Of a stretch of 18,505 nucleotides of DNA, positions 1 to 7,332 are shown piece after piece (the first letter of the stretch is position 1; every line of letters begins with the position of its first letter). A program made the position numbers and the translations under genes. Below the pieces are notes generated by a model. That model did not search any database and had not been told where the DNA came from. It saw only the letters and a program-made list of their open reading frames with translations. The DNA lies in contig MU069918.1 of NCBI GenBank assembly GCA_002284615.2, positions 24,458 to 42,962 of the forward strand, in the 5' to 3' direction. This DNA comes from Dunaliella salina. Taxonomy: Eukaryota > Chlorophyta > Chlorophyceae > Chlamydomonadales > Dunaliellaceae.

Positions 1-534
1 AGTGATGGGAGTTGTTTGCATGCTGGTGATGAATGGTTTCCTGCAGCATCTGGTGGACTGGGAGGGTGTCACTGCCAGGTCGGTTGTGAGAAGGGGGCGC
101 ATGCATAAGGCTGAGCAAACTTCTGCATGCAAATTTGGGGAGTAATGTGCATGCTGGCGTACCTGGTGGGCGCGGGAGTTCATCAAAAGCAGTCTGGAGA
201 AGGCTCTGTAATCGCCGATATGCCGGCTGGTGTACTTCATCTGGTCTCCTTCATAAGCTCGATTTGTCCATTCTGAGGTGGTCCTTTCCTCATTAAAAAA
301 ACATCAGGCTGGCCACGTAAGCAGCAGCATCCTTCCATTGCTGTGTGTTGAGGCTGAATCAATGCTCAGTTGGGAGGAGCGTGTGAACTGCATGGAGATG
401 ACCTCAATCGCTCAGGAATTGCAGGTCGTTTGTAAAAGGTGCAAGGCCGCCTGCTACATGACAGCTGTTGCGTGTTGTGCTCGCTTTTTTCATGCGAAAT
501 GTTTCTCGCATTGATGCGTGATGCATCTTTATTG
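1..534. other. no recognisable gene
   Basis: Short open frames exist on both strands but none carries a motif I recognise. The minus strand over about 1-300 reads as fairly protein-like text broken by several stops, so it could be a decayed retroelement segment. I could not align it to the other copies in this window. Nothing firm can be said. Confidence 0.4.
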
Positions 535-580
535 GCTCCTTCATGCACGTGGCCTTAGGCCTGCACAGACTTTCCTTTCC
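535..580 (+). repeat. orphan retroelement 3' tail
   Basis: This short stretch has the order seen at the 3' ends of the retroelements elsewhere in the window: a CTTCATGCACG-type block, a GGCC-TTA-GGCC hairpin (551-561), then CAGACTTTCCTTTCC, a pyrimidine-rich tail start. It is plus-oriented. No coding sequence of the same element is visible upstream, so it is probably a strongly 5'-truncated insertion or a SINE end. Confidence 0.5.
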
Positions 581-645
581 TGTTCTGTTCCATGTTGATG
601 CCAGTGCTTCCTCTGCACCTATCCATGGAAATTTCTGCCCCTGCT

Positions 646-1145
646 GTGGTATTAACCCTGGGATTAACCCTGTGAAGGTATCAACCCTGTGATGCTCAGG
701 TATTAACCCTGTGATTAACCCTGTGATGCTCAGGTATTGACCCTGTGATTAACCCTGTGAAGGTATTAACCCTGTGATCAACCCTGTGAAGGTATTAACC
801 CTGTCATGCTCAGGTATTAACCCTGTGATTAATCCTGTGATGCTCAGGTATTAACCCTGAGATGAACCCTGTGAAGGTATTAACCCTGTGATCAACCCTG
901 TGAAGGTATTAACCCTGTGATGCTTAGGTATTTACCCTGTGATTAACCCTGTGATGCTCAGGTATTAACCCTGTGATTAACCCTGTGATGCTCAGGTATT
1001 AACCCTGTGATTAACCCTGTGATGCTCAGGTACTAACCCTGAGATGAACCCTGTAATGCTCAGGTATTAACCCTGAGATTAACCCTGTGAAGGTATTAAC
1101 CCTGTGATTAACGCTATGAAGGTATTAAGCCTGTGATGCTCAGGG
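646..1145. repeat. TTAACCCTG minisatellite, about 0.5 kb
   Basis: This is a tandem array built from a 12-13 base unit of the form ATTAACCCTGTGA. Units combine into a higher-order pattern in which two units are followed by TGCTCAGGT or AAGGT before the next pair. Unit variants (ATCAACCC, GAGATGAACCC, ATTTACCC) are scattered through it, so the array is diverged and not freshly expanded. No open reading frame is maintained. The AACCCT core superficially resembles telomere repeats, but the spacing is wrong for a telomere. Confidence 0.9.
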
Positions 1146-1325
1146 AGCGCCCAGCAATGTGGTTCTGGGAGTGAGCACAGCTACATCCGCATGTATTACC
1201 AAGGCACTTGCTTCGTCGTGTGTCGTATGTTTTGAATTTTGTTTCTTTGCCTCTGTGGCTTCCTCCCTCTGGCCCTTGGGTGTGATCAGTGCAGTTGGTG
1301 GAACTCACTGTTAGCAGTGCTGGCT

Positions 1326-1380
1326 GTTGGGTCTTTCCATAATGCACGCTACCTTTCAAAAAGGTACAGGTCTACGCTCT
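1326..1380 (+). repeat. orphan retroelement 3' tail with 7-bp hairpin
   Basis: GTCTTTCCATAATGCACGC is followed at 1350-1366 by a perfect 7-bp stem (TACCTTT / AAAGGTA, loop CAA) and then AGGTCTACGC. The block order matches the 3' end of H2 (block, hairpin, CTAGAC-like block), but the stem bases differ completely. No element body is recognisable upstream. Confidence 0.5.
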
Positions 1381-2020
1381 GCACATTTTGCAGTCATGGA
1401 GCGTGAATTGCGGAAAGGGCATCGCCCCCGCCAAGAATTGAACCCACTGGCATGATGACATGGGAGGGAAAGTGCGTGCTTTTTGTAAATTCATTTCCTG
1501 TTTTTGGGGTCCAAGAAGACTGTTGGGTTTTTCCTTGATGCATGCTGGCTTTGTTCAGCCTAGACCAGGAGGGTACCAAAAAATTTTTCCAAGGACGGCA
1601 TGTGTAAATTTTGGGCTTTACCCCAACGACCCCCTCCCCCCCCCCTTCCAGTGCCCTAATCCGGACAACAAGGATACCAATCTGCTCATCATTCAAATAG
1701 TTATCAATTTGCATACTCATCGGAAACAAACATCGAGTTGGAGCAGAGTTATGGGGGCAAAAACTGATGAACGGACGCCCATGCAAACCTGCCCTTCCAG
1801 GCACCCACAACTGGCTTGCAAGTTCATAAACTGTCCTGTTGACTTCACCATGCAAGGATAAATTCCAGATTGTCACTATCATGAAAGTTTGGATTTGTTT
1901 GCTGCATGTTTGCCTTCACACCCCAAGCAACCCACACCCATGCGCATGTGGCACTGACACTGATCCATGCACAGAGACCCCCCCTTTTACCAATTTGCTC
2001 GAAGAAGGTGTCAATGGACA
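1381..2020. other. no recognisable gene; one further 3' tail
   Basis: Two long overlapping frames face each other here (about 1394-1882 minus and 1460-1861 plus). Neither shows a known motif, and mutual overlap is typical of chance frames. At 1524-1568, plus strand, TTTTTCCTTGATGCATGC, a short hairpin (GGCT / AGCC, 1547-1560) and CTAGACC repeat the block order of the other retroelement 3' tails. A C-rich run lies near 1629-1647. Confidence 0.5.
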
Positions 2021-2117
2021 GTCTTTGAGCTCAGGGATCCGATGATATACTTAGAATTCTATAGAAGCGGCTCAGTAAAATTCTGGAGAAGGGCCCCAAA
2101 AACTCGGACGCCCCCTT

Positions 2118-2201
<84 letters not shown>

Positions 2202-2312
2202 ACCCTCTCCGATCGGACCCATAATATGTACCAATTGATAGCTCTTGAGCTCAGGATTCCGAATATAGAGTTCTTAGAAAGATTGGCGCATGCCGTCCAA
2301 AATTTACAGGAA
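2021..2312. repeat. diverged direct repeats flanking poly-C
   Basis: About 65-70 bases at 2021-2088 (TTTGAGCTCAGGGATCCGA, then a TTAGAATTCTATAGAA-like part) recur in the same orientation at 2241-2312 (CTTGAGCTCAGGATTCCGA, then an AGTTCTTAGAAAGA-like part). They bracket the poly-C run. Alignment by eye is good at the start and looser toward the end. They may be old duplicated flanks of an insertion or two units of a larger repeat. Confidence 0.5.
2119..2201 (+). repeat. 83-bp poly-C homopolymer
   Basis: An uninterrupted run of 83 C residues, preceded by CCCCCTTA and followed by ACCCTCTCC. Such a tract can form an i-motif on this strand and G-quadruplex structures on the other, and its exact length in an assembly is unreliable. 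The proline and glycine runs it produces in translation are artefacts of the homopolymer. Confidence 0.97.
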
Positions 2313-2580
2313 CGAGACCCTCCTGCCTAGACTCTCACTTTTTTTCCTGTGTCTGTGGTCCTTGCAGATATGAGGCAGCGCAGGCCCTGGCATGAGGCGG
2401 CTTGCGGCTTCGAAGCTCTGGAGTCAAATTTCATAGAATCAAAAATACAGGGCGAGCTTTCAGGGCTCATGTCCGCATGAATCAAGCATGTTTGCTTGAA
2501 AAAATGAAAGCAACATGTGATAATGGGCAAGGTGCTTGGTGCAACGACACCTACCAGATTTTTTATTAATCTTACTTGGC
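2313..2580. other. unrecognised DNA downstream of an RLE fragment
   Basis: A 67-codon minus-strand frame (2327-2530) lies directly 3' of the endonuclease fragment at 2581-2832 and could be its decayed continuation. I could not match it to the C-termini of the other copies. Confidence 0.35.
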
Positions 2581-2832
2581 TTATGCTAGCTGGTCGAGGA
2601 ATCTAGCGGTATGGCCAGTAAATGATATGCAATCACGATTACAGAGGATTTTTAAGGGTATGCTCTTGATGGTGTTTTTGATTTTGTGCAGTGAGGAGAG
2701 TTTGTTCAGGCTTTGTATCGGAGGAAATTTAAGTTCAATGAGGTGGATATCTCCGTCTCTGGGATTCATATCTTGCGAATGATGTGTGGAGTCTCTGCCT
2801 TCTAGGGATAGGACTCTTATGCCGTCAGGGCG
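2581..2832 (-). pseudogene. restriction-like endonuclease fragment (copy P)
   Basis: The minus-strand frame contains Ser-Arg-Pro-Asp-Gly followed about 30 residues later by HLIELKF. This is the RPD...ExK pair seen in the endonuclease of elements A, B and C, and matches the PD-(D/E)xK pattern of the restriction-like endonuclease of R2-type non-LTR retrotransposons. The zinc knuckle upstream is absent, and the usual C-terminal LGVGGTIY segment after the catalytic part is not recognisable. The fragment begins immediately downstream of the T-rich end of element D, so D may have inserted into P. It is the most diverged RLE copy here. Confidence 0.65.
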
Positions 2833-2874
2833 ACTGAGTTGTGTGTTTGGTAGTTGTCTGGATGGGAAAAAAAA

Positions 2875-2935
2875 AAGAAATGAAAAGACAAGTCCACACA
2901 GACCAGAGGCCACGTGCATTAAGGGAAGGTCCACT
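2875..2935 (-). repeat. 3' tail of element D with stem-loop
   Basis: On the minus strand the order is GTGGACCTTCCCTTAATG, then a hairpin (complement of 2895-2916, CAC...GTG outer stem with GGCC/GGTC inner stem), then GGACTTGTCTTTTC and a T run. The same blocks close F (4800-4852) and the 98-bp insertion at 13517-13614. The outer stem is CACGT / TGTGTG here against CACGC / GCGTG at 13572-13593. Confidence 0.65.
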
Positions 2936-3495
2936 GACTAACGAGCTAGTAAGCTAGCAGCAACCTCACCAGAAGACCCCCAGGGCCATAACTGGACACA
3001 GCTAGCTCAGGAAAAGAGCCAGAGACAAAAATAATGAGGATCTCGGGCGTTGTCCGCCATGCTCCTAGACGCCCAGGTGGTCCTCCTCCTTCTCTCCTCC
3101 GCGGCGCGTCCAGCAGATTCCCCCCCCCCCCCGAAGCCTCCTGAAAATGAAGAGGACACCTGGTGTGAATGATGGATGTCAGTCTTTGAATGGCATGGCT
3201 GCTAAGCTCAGTTGCTAGTGATTTAGCTTTTTGCTTGGTAAGGCCCAGGATCACAAGTGGTTGGATTATGTATTCATTGTAAACAGTGCCAGCCACACCA
3301 ATTTAGATGATATGCGGAGTCGCTTTGTTATTTCTGTTTGGATTTCTTGTGCTGCGGGATTCAAGTCTGGTTACAGTGTGGAAATGTTGAGCTGCTGCAC
3401 GTTCCAAAGTGGTGGAGGGCCAGAATTTTGTTTCAACAAGGTGGATGTCCCTGTCACAATCAGGGATCTTAGAGGGATCGTGGTGGACAGGTCGG

Positions 3496-3589
3496 CCTGG
3501 GATAGAGCGCACAAAGATAGCATCCGGGCAGGGAAGCAGGCGGCCCTGGGATAGAGCGCACAAAGATAGCGTCCGGGCAGGGAAGCAGG
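3496..3589 (+). repeat. 49-bp tandem duplication at SINE 5' junction
   Basis: Two near-identical units, 3496-3540 and 3545-3589, begin CCTGGGATAGAGCGCAC and end GGGCAGGGAAGCAGG. They differ at one base (CATCC / CGTCC) plus the short spacer. Each unit contains host endonuclease sequence followed by about ten bases of the SINE start, so the duplication arose after the SINE inserted. Confidence 0.85.
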
Positions 3590-3763
3590 TGTACCTCAGT
3601 TGCATCCCCGGAAACACATGGGAAGGTGGCCCAAGAGGTCCCCGGTTCGTACCCCTGGGTGAGGGTGAGCACCTAGAACTTGGAGGAATCCGGGTTGTCG
3701 GTGGGTTCCCTAACGGGTCTTTCCTTAATACATGCGGCCCTCGGGTAAGCGTAAACCTTCCCT
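3581..3763 (+). mobile_element. tRNA-derived SINE inserted in the RLE of element D
   Basis: About 183 bp, plus-oriented. TACCTCAGTTGC at 3592-3603 resembles the pol III A box (tRNA D-arm TAGCTCAGTTGG). GGTTCGTACCC at 3644-3654 fits the B box (GGTTCRANNCC). The 52-base spacing suits a tRNA-like promoter. The 3' part carries TCTTTCCTTAATACATGCGG and an AAGCGTAAACCTTCCC end, the same tail type as the LINE-like elements here, which is how SINEs usually borrow a partner LINE's reverse transcriptase. Flanks TAGCGTCCGGGCAG (3567-3580) and TAGCATCTGGGCGG (3764-3777) match at 11 of 14 positions and look like a target-site duplication. Element C, uninterrupted at this point, supports the boundaries. 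Confidence 0.7.
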
Positions 3764-4344
3764 TAGCATCTGGGCGGCTTTGTTGGCGGGCCGAGGAGCC
3801 AGTACCATTAGTGAACACTCAAACAGGAATGCCTCGTGTTATGTTTTCTGGGACTTGCGTTCCCTGTCCTGGAGCCTCTCATTGCTGCATCCATCCATAA
3901 CAATAAGGGATGAGCCATACCGGCCTTTACTGAGGGCATTTACCCCGAGGATTAGGCCTGCATGGTGTCTGTTAATGTGCATCCCACTCATTGTTGAGTT
4001 GATACACCTGAGGAATATGTAATAAATGCTGCCTTCATCACCACAAAGTGAGCATCTTGCAGAACTGGAAGAATAGTTAAATTGAAGGCTTGTGTTTGTG
4101 TGTACAATGTATCTGTTCGGTATTTAATTACGTAATTTGCTGTTAAAGGGTAATCACAGGATTTTTCCAAAAGGAGTTACTGATCTCCTTGTTATCAAGT
4201 TGACAATTTGGACTGTGGGCTTGGATGTTGACTTAGGTGGTTAAGGAAGCAATGGCAGGACAGAGCCGAGCTTCTGCCATCTGTTGGAGTGGTTGCCACT
4301 ACAACTGCTAGAAATATAAGCAGAGCCCAGCTTGTGTACTTTGG

Positions 4345-4757
4345 GTTATTGTGGAAAAGACTTTGCTTTTCATCATGTTCCAAACGGCAATGAGCTGCAT
4401 GTGTCTCATATTTTTCCTTAAGAGGAGCGAGAGGAAGAAGGTAGGTCTGAGGTTGTCGAAATGTTAAACTTTCTGAGGGAAACTTGGCAAGGACTGAGGT
4501 ATGGTCAGCGTAAGAAGTGAACCAGCACATGTATCCTTTCTTGGTCTCACCCATCTGGCTGGGGAGGAGCATGAAGACAGCGGTTAAGGTAGTCGTGCTA
4601 GTGATTGAAGACAGGGCATGCATGGCAAGGTAGATGAATTCGTCATCATAGGTAGGGTGGCAAAATGAGAAGCCTGTGAAATTGGTTCCAAACACGTTAG
4701 TGTTGGCCCCAAACACCCTGTCTTCGGCATGAGGATTCCAGATTACTTTAAGTGGGT
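4345..4757 (-). pseudogene. methyltransferase-like domain of element D
   Basis: Reading from just after a stop near 4757, the minus strand gives EDRVFGANTN, TGFSFCHPTYDDE, a helix-like Ala/Ser stretch, TAVFMLLP, YMCWFTSYAD and VLAKFP. Element C repeats every one of these blocks (8435-8882). The order (DAF-like strand, C-x-P loop, helix, hydrophobic strand ending LLP, aromatic-rich loop) resembles phage-type Dam N6-adenine methyltransferases, where CNPPY occupies the place of CHP here. DIRS retroelements are known to carry such a domain. The catalytic Asn is replaced, so activity is doubtful. The fold assignment is inference; the homology between D and C is direct. Confidence 0.5.
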
Positions 4758-4799
4758 GTTACAGTGAAGGGGGCGCAAGCTTTTCTTGGGTCAAAAAAG

Positions 4800-5300
4800 G
4801 AAAAGAAAAAAGAAAAGTCTATGCAAGCCGAAGGCCGCGTGCATTAAGGGAAGAACCCCTAACAAAAGTTAGGTTTACAAGGTTTACAAGGGAACCTAAC
4901 CTTCAGCCAGGAAGTTTGGCTGCTCGGTGTGGTGAAAGAAATCCACAAGCTCAGAGATGAAGCGATAAGTCTGAGTATCTTGGTTTTGAAAGAAACGAGC
5001 TACATTTAAAGAGCAAGCATCAGAAAAAAAGAAAGATCCCGTATCATTTGACACTACTCTGTGAGCAGGAAAGGCACTAAAAATATGTGCATACTTTCTT
5101 CTAAGACAACACAGGAAGTTGCAAGGACAAAGAAAGATGACGTGCTTTTCATCCTGCCATTGTTCTGAAACACACAAATCACATTGCGGTGCATGTCCAT
5201 GCCAATGAGAAGTTTCAACTCGGAGTTTATGGGCGTGCAATCGGAAGCAAGCAATATTCCTCTGCATATGCCTACCCAAATCTAAATGCAGATACCAAAA
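4800..5300 (-). mobile_element. LINE family F, 3' end fragment
   Basis: This minus-strand fragment carries the C-terminus of a different LINE-type protein (coding part 4896-5300) and a 3' tail: CTTCCCTTAATGCACGC, a hairpin with a cTTCGg loop (4823-4842), GACTTTTCTTTTTTC. At about 5300 the sequence leaves homology with the C/D 3' untranslated region. F therefore either inserted in the end of element C or replaced it by template switching. No target-site duplication was found to decide between these. Confidence 0.65.
4896..5300 (-). pseudogene. LINE reverse-transcriptase protein C-terminus (zinc knuckle), copy F
   Basis: The translated segment reads YLHLDLGRHMQRNIACFRLHAHKLRVE, then CDLC-x9-H-x4-C (EKHVIFLC), then an aromatic tail ending at a stop at 4896. 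The FRL-x-HxLxVE stretch followed by a C-x2-C-x9-H-x4-C knuckle and an EKHVIF motif is the usual C-terminal module downstream of the reverse transcriptase in many LINE proteins. It differs from the C-x2-C-x7-H-x4-C knuckle of elements A-D. No reverse transcriptase is present because the copy is 5'-truncated. A second copy lies at 15720-16160. The open frame runs on upstream into C-derived sequence (to 5363). Confidence 0.65.
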
Positions 5301-5505
5301 GTTAGAGGCCTCACCAGGAGGCCCTCCACCTATACTAGACAAAACTAGCCTAGGAGAGAGCAAGAGACAGAACTAATGGGGATCTGGAGGATTGCTAGCC
5401 ATGCCCCTGAGCGCTCGGACTCTCCTTCTTCCATCCTCAGCCGCCGCCGCGCGCCCATCAAACCCCCTCCCAGATGCCCTCTGAAAGCAAAGTGCATGTC
5501 TAGTG

Positions 5506-6172
5506 TTAATGATGGTGGATAATCTTTGGATGGCATGGTCCCTGAGCTTGGATGCTAGTTATTTCAAAGTTGGCTTTCTGTTTGGTTAGACCCAGATTTA
5601 TGAGAGGTGTAATTGTTAGCTCATTGTAAATCGTGCCACCCACACCAATTAAGATGGTATGCAAAGTCACTTTGTTCTTCCTGTTTGGGTTTCTTAAGCA
5701 GCGTGTTTTAAGTCTAGTTATGGTGTGGGAATGTTGAGTCCGTGCACGTTCTAAAGTGATGAAGGGAGTTGTGTCAGGGCAGAACTTATGTTCGACGAGG
5801 CAAGCATCCCTATCTTGTGGGGGGATCTTGGTAGGATCAAGGTGGGCTTGTCTGCCTGGGATGGGGCGCACAAAAAGAGCATCAGGGCGGCTTTGGTGCT
5901 GAGCAGGTGAGGCAATGTCATTTGGGAAAACACAATCTGGAATAGCTCGAGAGGTGTTTTCAGGGATTTGTATGCCTTGATCCAGAAGTCTGTCATGATT
6001 GCAGCCATCCATGCTAATGAGGAATGAGCTATACCAGCCTTTACTCAGGGCTTCTACACAGAGACTAAGGGCCGCATGGTGCCTGTTGGTGGGCATCCCA
6101 CTCATTGTTGGGTTGGTACACCTAAGCAGAACGTGATAAATGCTGTCCGTATTTGCACAGAGTGGGCATCTA
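5506..6172 (-). pseudogene. zinc knuckle + restriction-like endonuclease of element C
   Basis: Starting beside the element B tail, the minus strand reads CPLC-x7-H-x4-C (CPLCANTDSIYHVLLRC), a 60-residue linker, SRPDA, then LVEHKF. This is the RPD...ExK catalytic pattern of PD-(D/E)xK endonucleases, the nuclease type that nicks target DNA in R2-like retrotransposons. It continues with VTLHTILIGVGGTIYN and LGLTKQKA, conserved in all copies. A frameshift soon after LTKQKAN moves the C-terminal part (IQRL...SNPPDPH) to another frame. The amino-terminal half of the same protein lies on the far side of element B, at 7333 and above. Confidence 0.8.
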
Positions 6173-6198
6173 TCAGAAAAGAAAAGAAAAGAAAAACC

Positions 6199-6226
6199 AC
6201 GCAGGCAGTGAAAACACTCCCCACAT
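6199..6226 (-). repeat. 3' stem-loop of element B
   Basis: On the minus strand ATGTGGGGAGTG-TTTT-CACTGCCTGCGT folds into an outer stem plus a perfect AGTG/CACT inner stem. The equivalent in element A (13366-13392) has different bases at several stem positions yet still pairs. It is followed directly by the (TTTTC)n tail. Confidence 0.6.
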
Positions 6227-6274
6227 CAATTAAGGAAAAGAGGATACCTAGGGCCGAGGCACCGTGTATCCGCT

Positions 6275-7327
6275 TCACCAAGAGAAAGCAGAAGCAAGAA
6301 GCCAGTAGGGATCAGGTGGGTTACTGGCAGTAGCCCGTGCCTGATCTTGTTGATGAGAGTTGAAGAAAGTTTTCTCAATAGCGCGTTTGGTGCTGGCAAG
6401 TTTGTAGGCATACGGGACAGAATGAGCATGAAGCTTCCGAGCAAGCTTGGTGGCCTTGTAAGTGTCAAGACCAAGCTCCTTTAGAGGCTCCAGTGTGTGT
6501 GGGGTGTAGATGACTCCTCCCACACCTAACAGGATAGTATGGAGGGTGACCTGAGCTGAGGCTCTAGAAAGATGACGACAAAGGTCGCGGTGCTGCTGCT
6601 TGGAGGCCTCAAGCTGGCTGTTGGGCCGCGTGTCTTCACGGTACTTGACTTCTACAAGGTGGATATGTCTCTGATCTGGGTGGAGCTGACTGGGGTCACG
6701 AGCCTTGGATGTGGGTGGAGTGGCTGTGCCTGGCGCTGAGTCATCCCTGTTTCCCCCGCGCCCCCCTGCACTTCTCAATTCATGACGAGGATTTGACCTA
6801 GACGCTCTTTTCAGAGGAACAACCGATAGAGCATCAGGCCGGCTGGAAGTGAGCCTATCCTTATTAGGGAAGCGGCGTGGGAAGATATATTTAGGGAGGG
6901 TCCTATTGGTAGCATGTTCTGGGATCTGTAGGTCTTGCAAGGCAAGACGGTCTGCACTGCCAGTGTCCATGGAGGCAATACCTGCCCCAAGAGGGCCTTT
7001 GCTGATGGCTTTTAGGAGGATTCTGCTGGCAATATTACGTCGCTCAGTTACCATACCAGACATGGTTGAAATTTTGCATCCTGACAAGATGTGAAGGGCA
7101 CTGTCAAGTTCCCCACAGAGGGGGCATTGTAGGCTGGTGGAAATTTTGAAGCGCACCGTGTGTTTTTGATTGAAGAGGGTACCTGAGCGGTACTTAAAAA
7201 TGTTTTGCCTCATTTTGAAAGAGAGTGTTGGCTTAGTCCAGAAGGCATTACTGATATTTTTGTGGATGTTGGGGAGTAGACTTTGGTAGAAGGAGTAGTA
7301 CCCTGTGTTGGTGTTGGCCTTTCCAAC
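6275..7327 (-). CDS. zinc knuckle + restriction-like endonuclease, element B (5'-truncated frame)
   Basis: One open frame of about 350 codons, with no start codon of its own because the element is truncated; an ATG at 7357 lies in element C sequence. Numbering from that ATG: linker GYYSFYQSLLP (19-29), zinc knuckle C78-x2-C81-x7-H89-x4-C94, SRPDA with Asp175, then HLVEVKY with Glu236 and Lys238, then LHTILLGVGGVIY and a C-terminus ending NPPDPYWLLASAFSW. It lines up throughout with element A but has no RNase H. RPD and ExK are intact, so the nuclease part looks undamaged. Expression is doubtful without a promoter. RLE assignment rests on motif pattern and on five copies with the same residues conserved. 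Confidence 0.75.
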   Translation of the reverse strand, partial: VGKANTNTGYYSFYQSLLPNIHKNISNAFWTKPTLSFKMRQNIFKYRSGTLFNQKHTVRFKISTSLQCPLCGELDSALHILSGCKISTMSGMVTERRNIASRILLKAISKGPLGAGIASMDTGSADRLALQDLQIPEHATNRTLPKYIFPRRFPNKDRLTSSRPDALSVVPLKRASRSNPRHELRSAGGRGGNRDDSAPGTATPPTSKARDPSQLHPDQRHIHLVEVKYREDTRPNSQLEASKQQHRDLCRHLSRASAQVTLHTILLGVGGVIYTPHTLEPLKELGLDTYKATKLARKLHAHSVPYAYKLASTKRAIEKTFFNSHQQDQARATASNPPDPYWLLASAFSW

Positions 7328-7332
7328 CAGAA

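Larger units (their letters stand above)
2946..4060 (-). pseudogene. zinc knuckle + restriction-like endonuclease of element D, broken
   Basis: Reading the minus strand, a CSLC...C knuckle (near 4050-4000) has Tyr where the other copies have the metal-binding His. SRPDA (near 3775) is then separated by the SINE from IFVRSIPGRPV and HLVETKF (near 3450). A C-terminal part (GLTKQKAKSLA and following) ends at 2946 with a segment resembling the PPDP-WLL end of B and C. The frame changes at least at 4060 and near 3300. The RPD and ExK catalytic residues are both present but on opposite sides of the insertion. It cannot encode a working nuclease. Confidence 0.75.
2838..4790 (-). mobile_element. retroelement D: MTase-like + zinc knuckle + RLE, RNase H deleted
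   Basis: This minus-strand element reads, 5' to 3': MTase-like segment (about 4757-4345), a joint into the linker that normally follows RNase H (HKLGSA, near 4335), zinc knuckle (about 4050-4000), RLE (about 3815 to 3300), C-terminus (about 3296-2946), and a 3' tail (2875-2935) ending in a T-rich stretch near 2850. Compared with element C it lacks the whole RNase H domain. Several frameshifts and a SINE at 3581-3763 break the coding frame. Its 5' end abuts the 3' tail of the F/C unit at about 4790. I could not identify target-site duplications. Confidence 0.75.
6179..7327 (-). mobile_element. retroelement B, 5'-truncated insertion in element C
   Basis: A 1149-bp minus-strand element flanked by the 5-bp direct repeat CAGAA (6174-6178 and 7328-7332). 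Removing it, with one repeat copy, leaves an ungapped match to element D at the same place (CATCTATCAGAACTGGAGGA against CATCTTGCAGAACTGGAAGA). It begins inside the linker after RNase H and ends with a stem-loop (6199-6226) and a (TTTTC)n tail (6179-6196, shown as GAAAA on the plus strand). This is the signature of target-primed insertion by a truncated non-LTR retroelement. Confidence 0.88.

Noticed and set aside
646..1145. CRISPR array or telomere repeat
   Set aside because: Units of 12-13 bases with no unique spacers of regular length exclude CRISPR; the AACCCT core lacks the six- or seven-base telomeric period.
1394..1882. Facing long frames as genes
   Set aside because: They overlap almost completely on opposite strands and neither shows a motif or matches another copy in the window.
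1967..2234. Polyproline and polyglycine proteins on opposite strands
   Set aside because: They are translations of the 83-bp poly-C run; both strands are open only because a homopolymer has no stops.
3469..3900. Plus-strand ORFs of 107 and 163 codons as genes
   Set aside because: They lie antisense to the RLE of element D and run through the SINE and its tandem duplication, so they are shadows.
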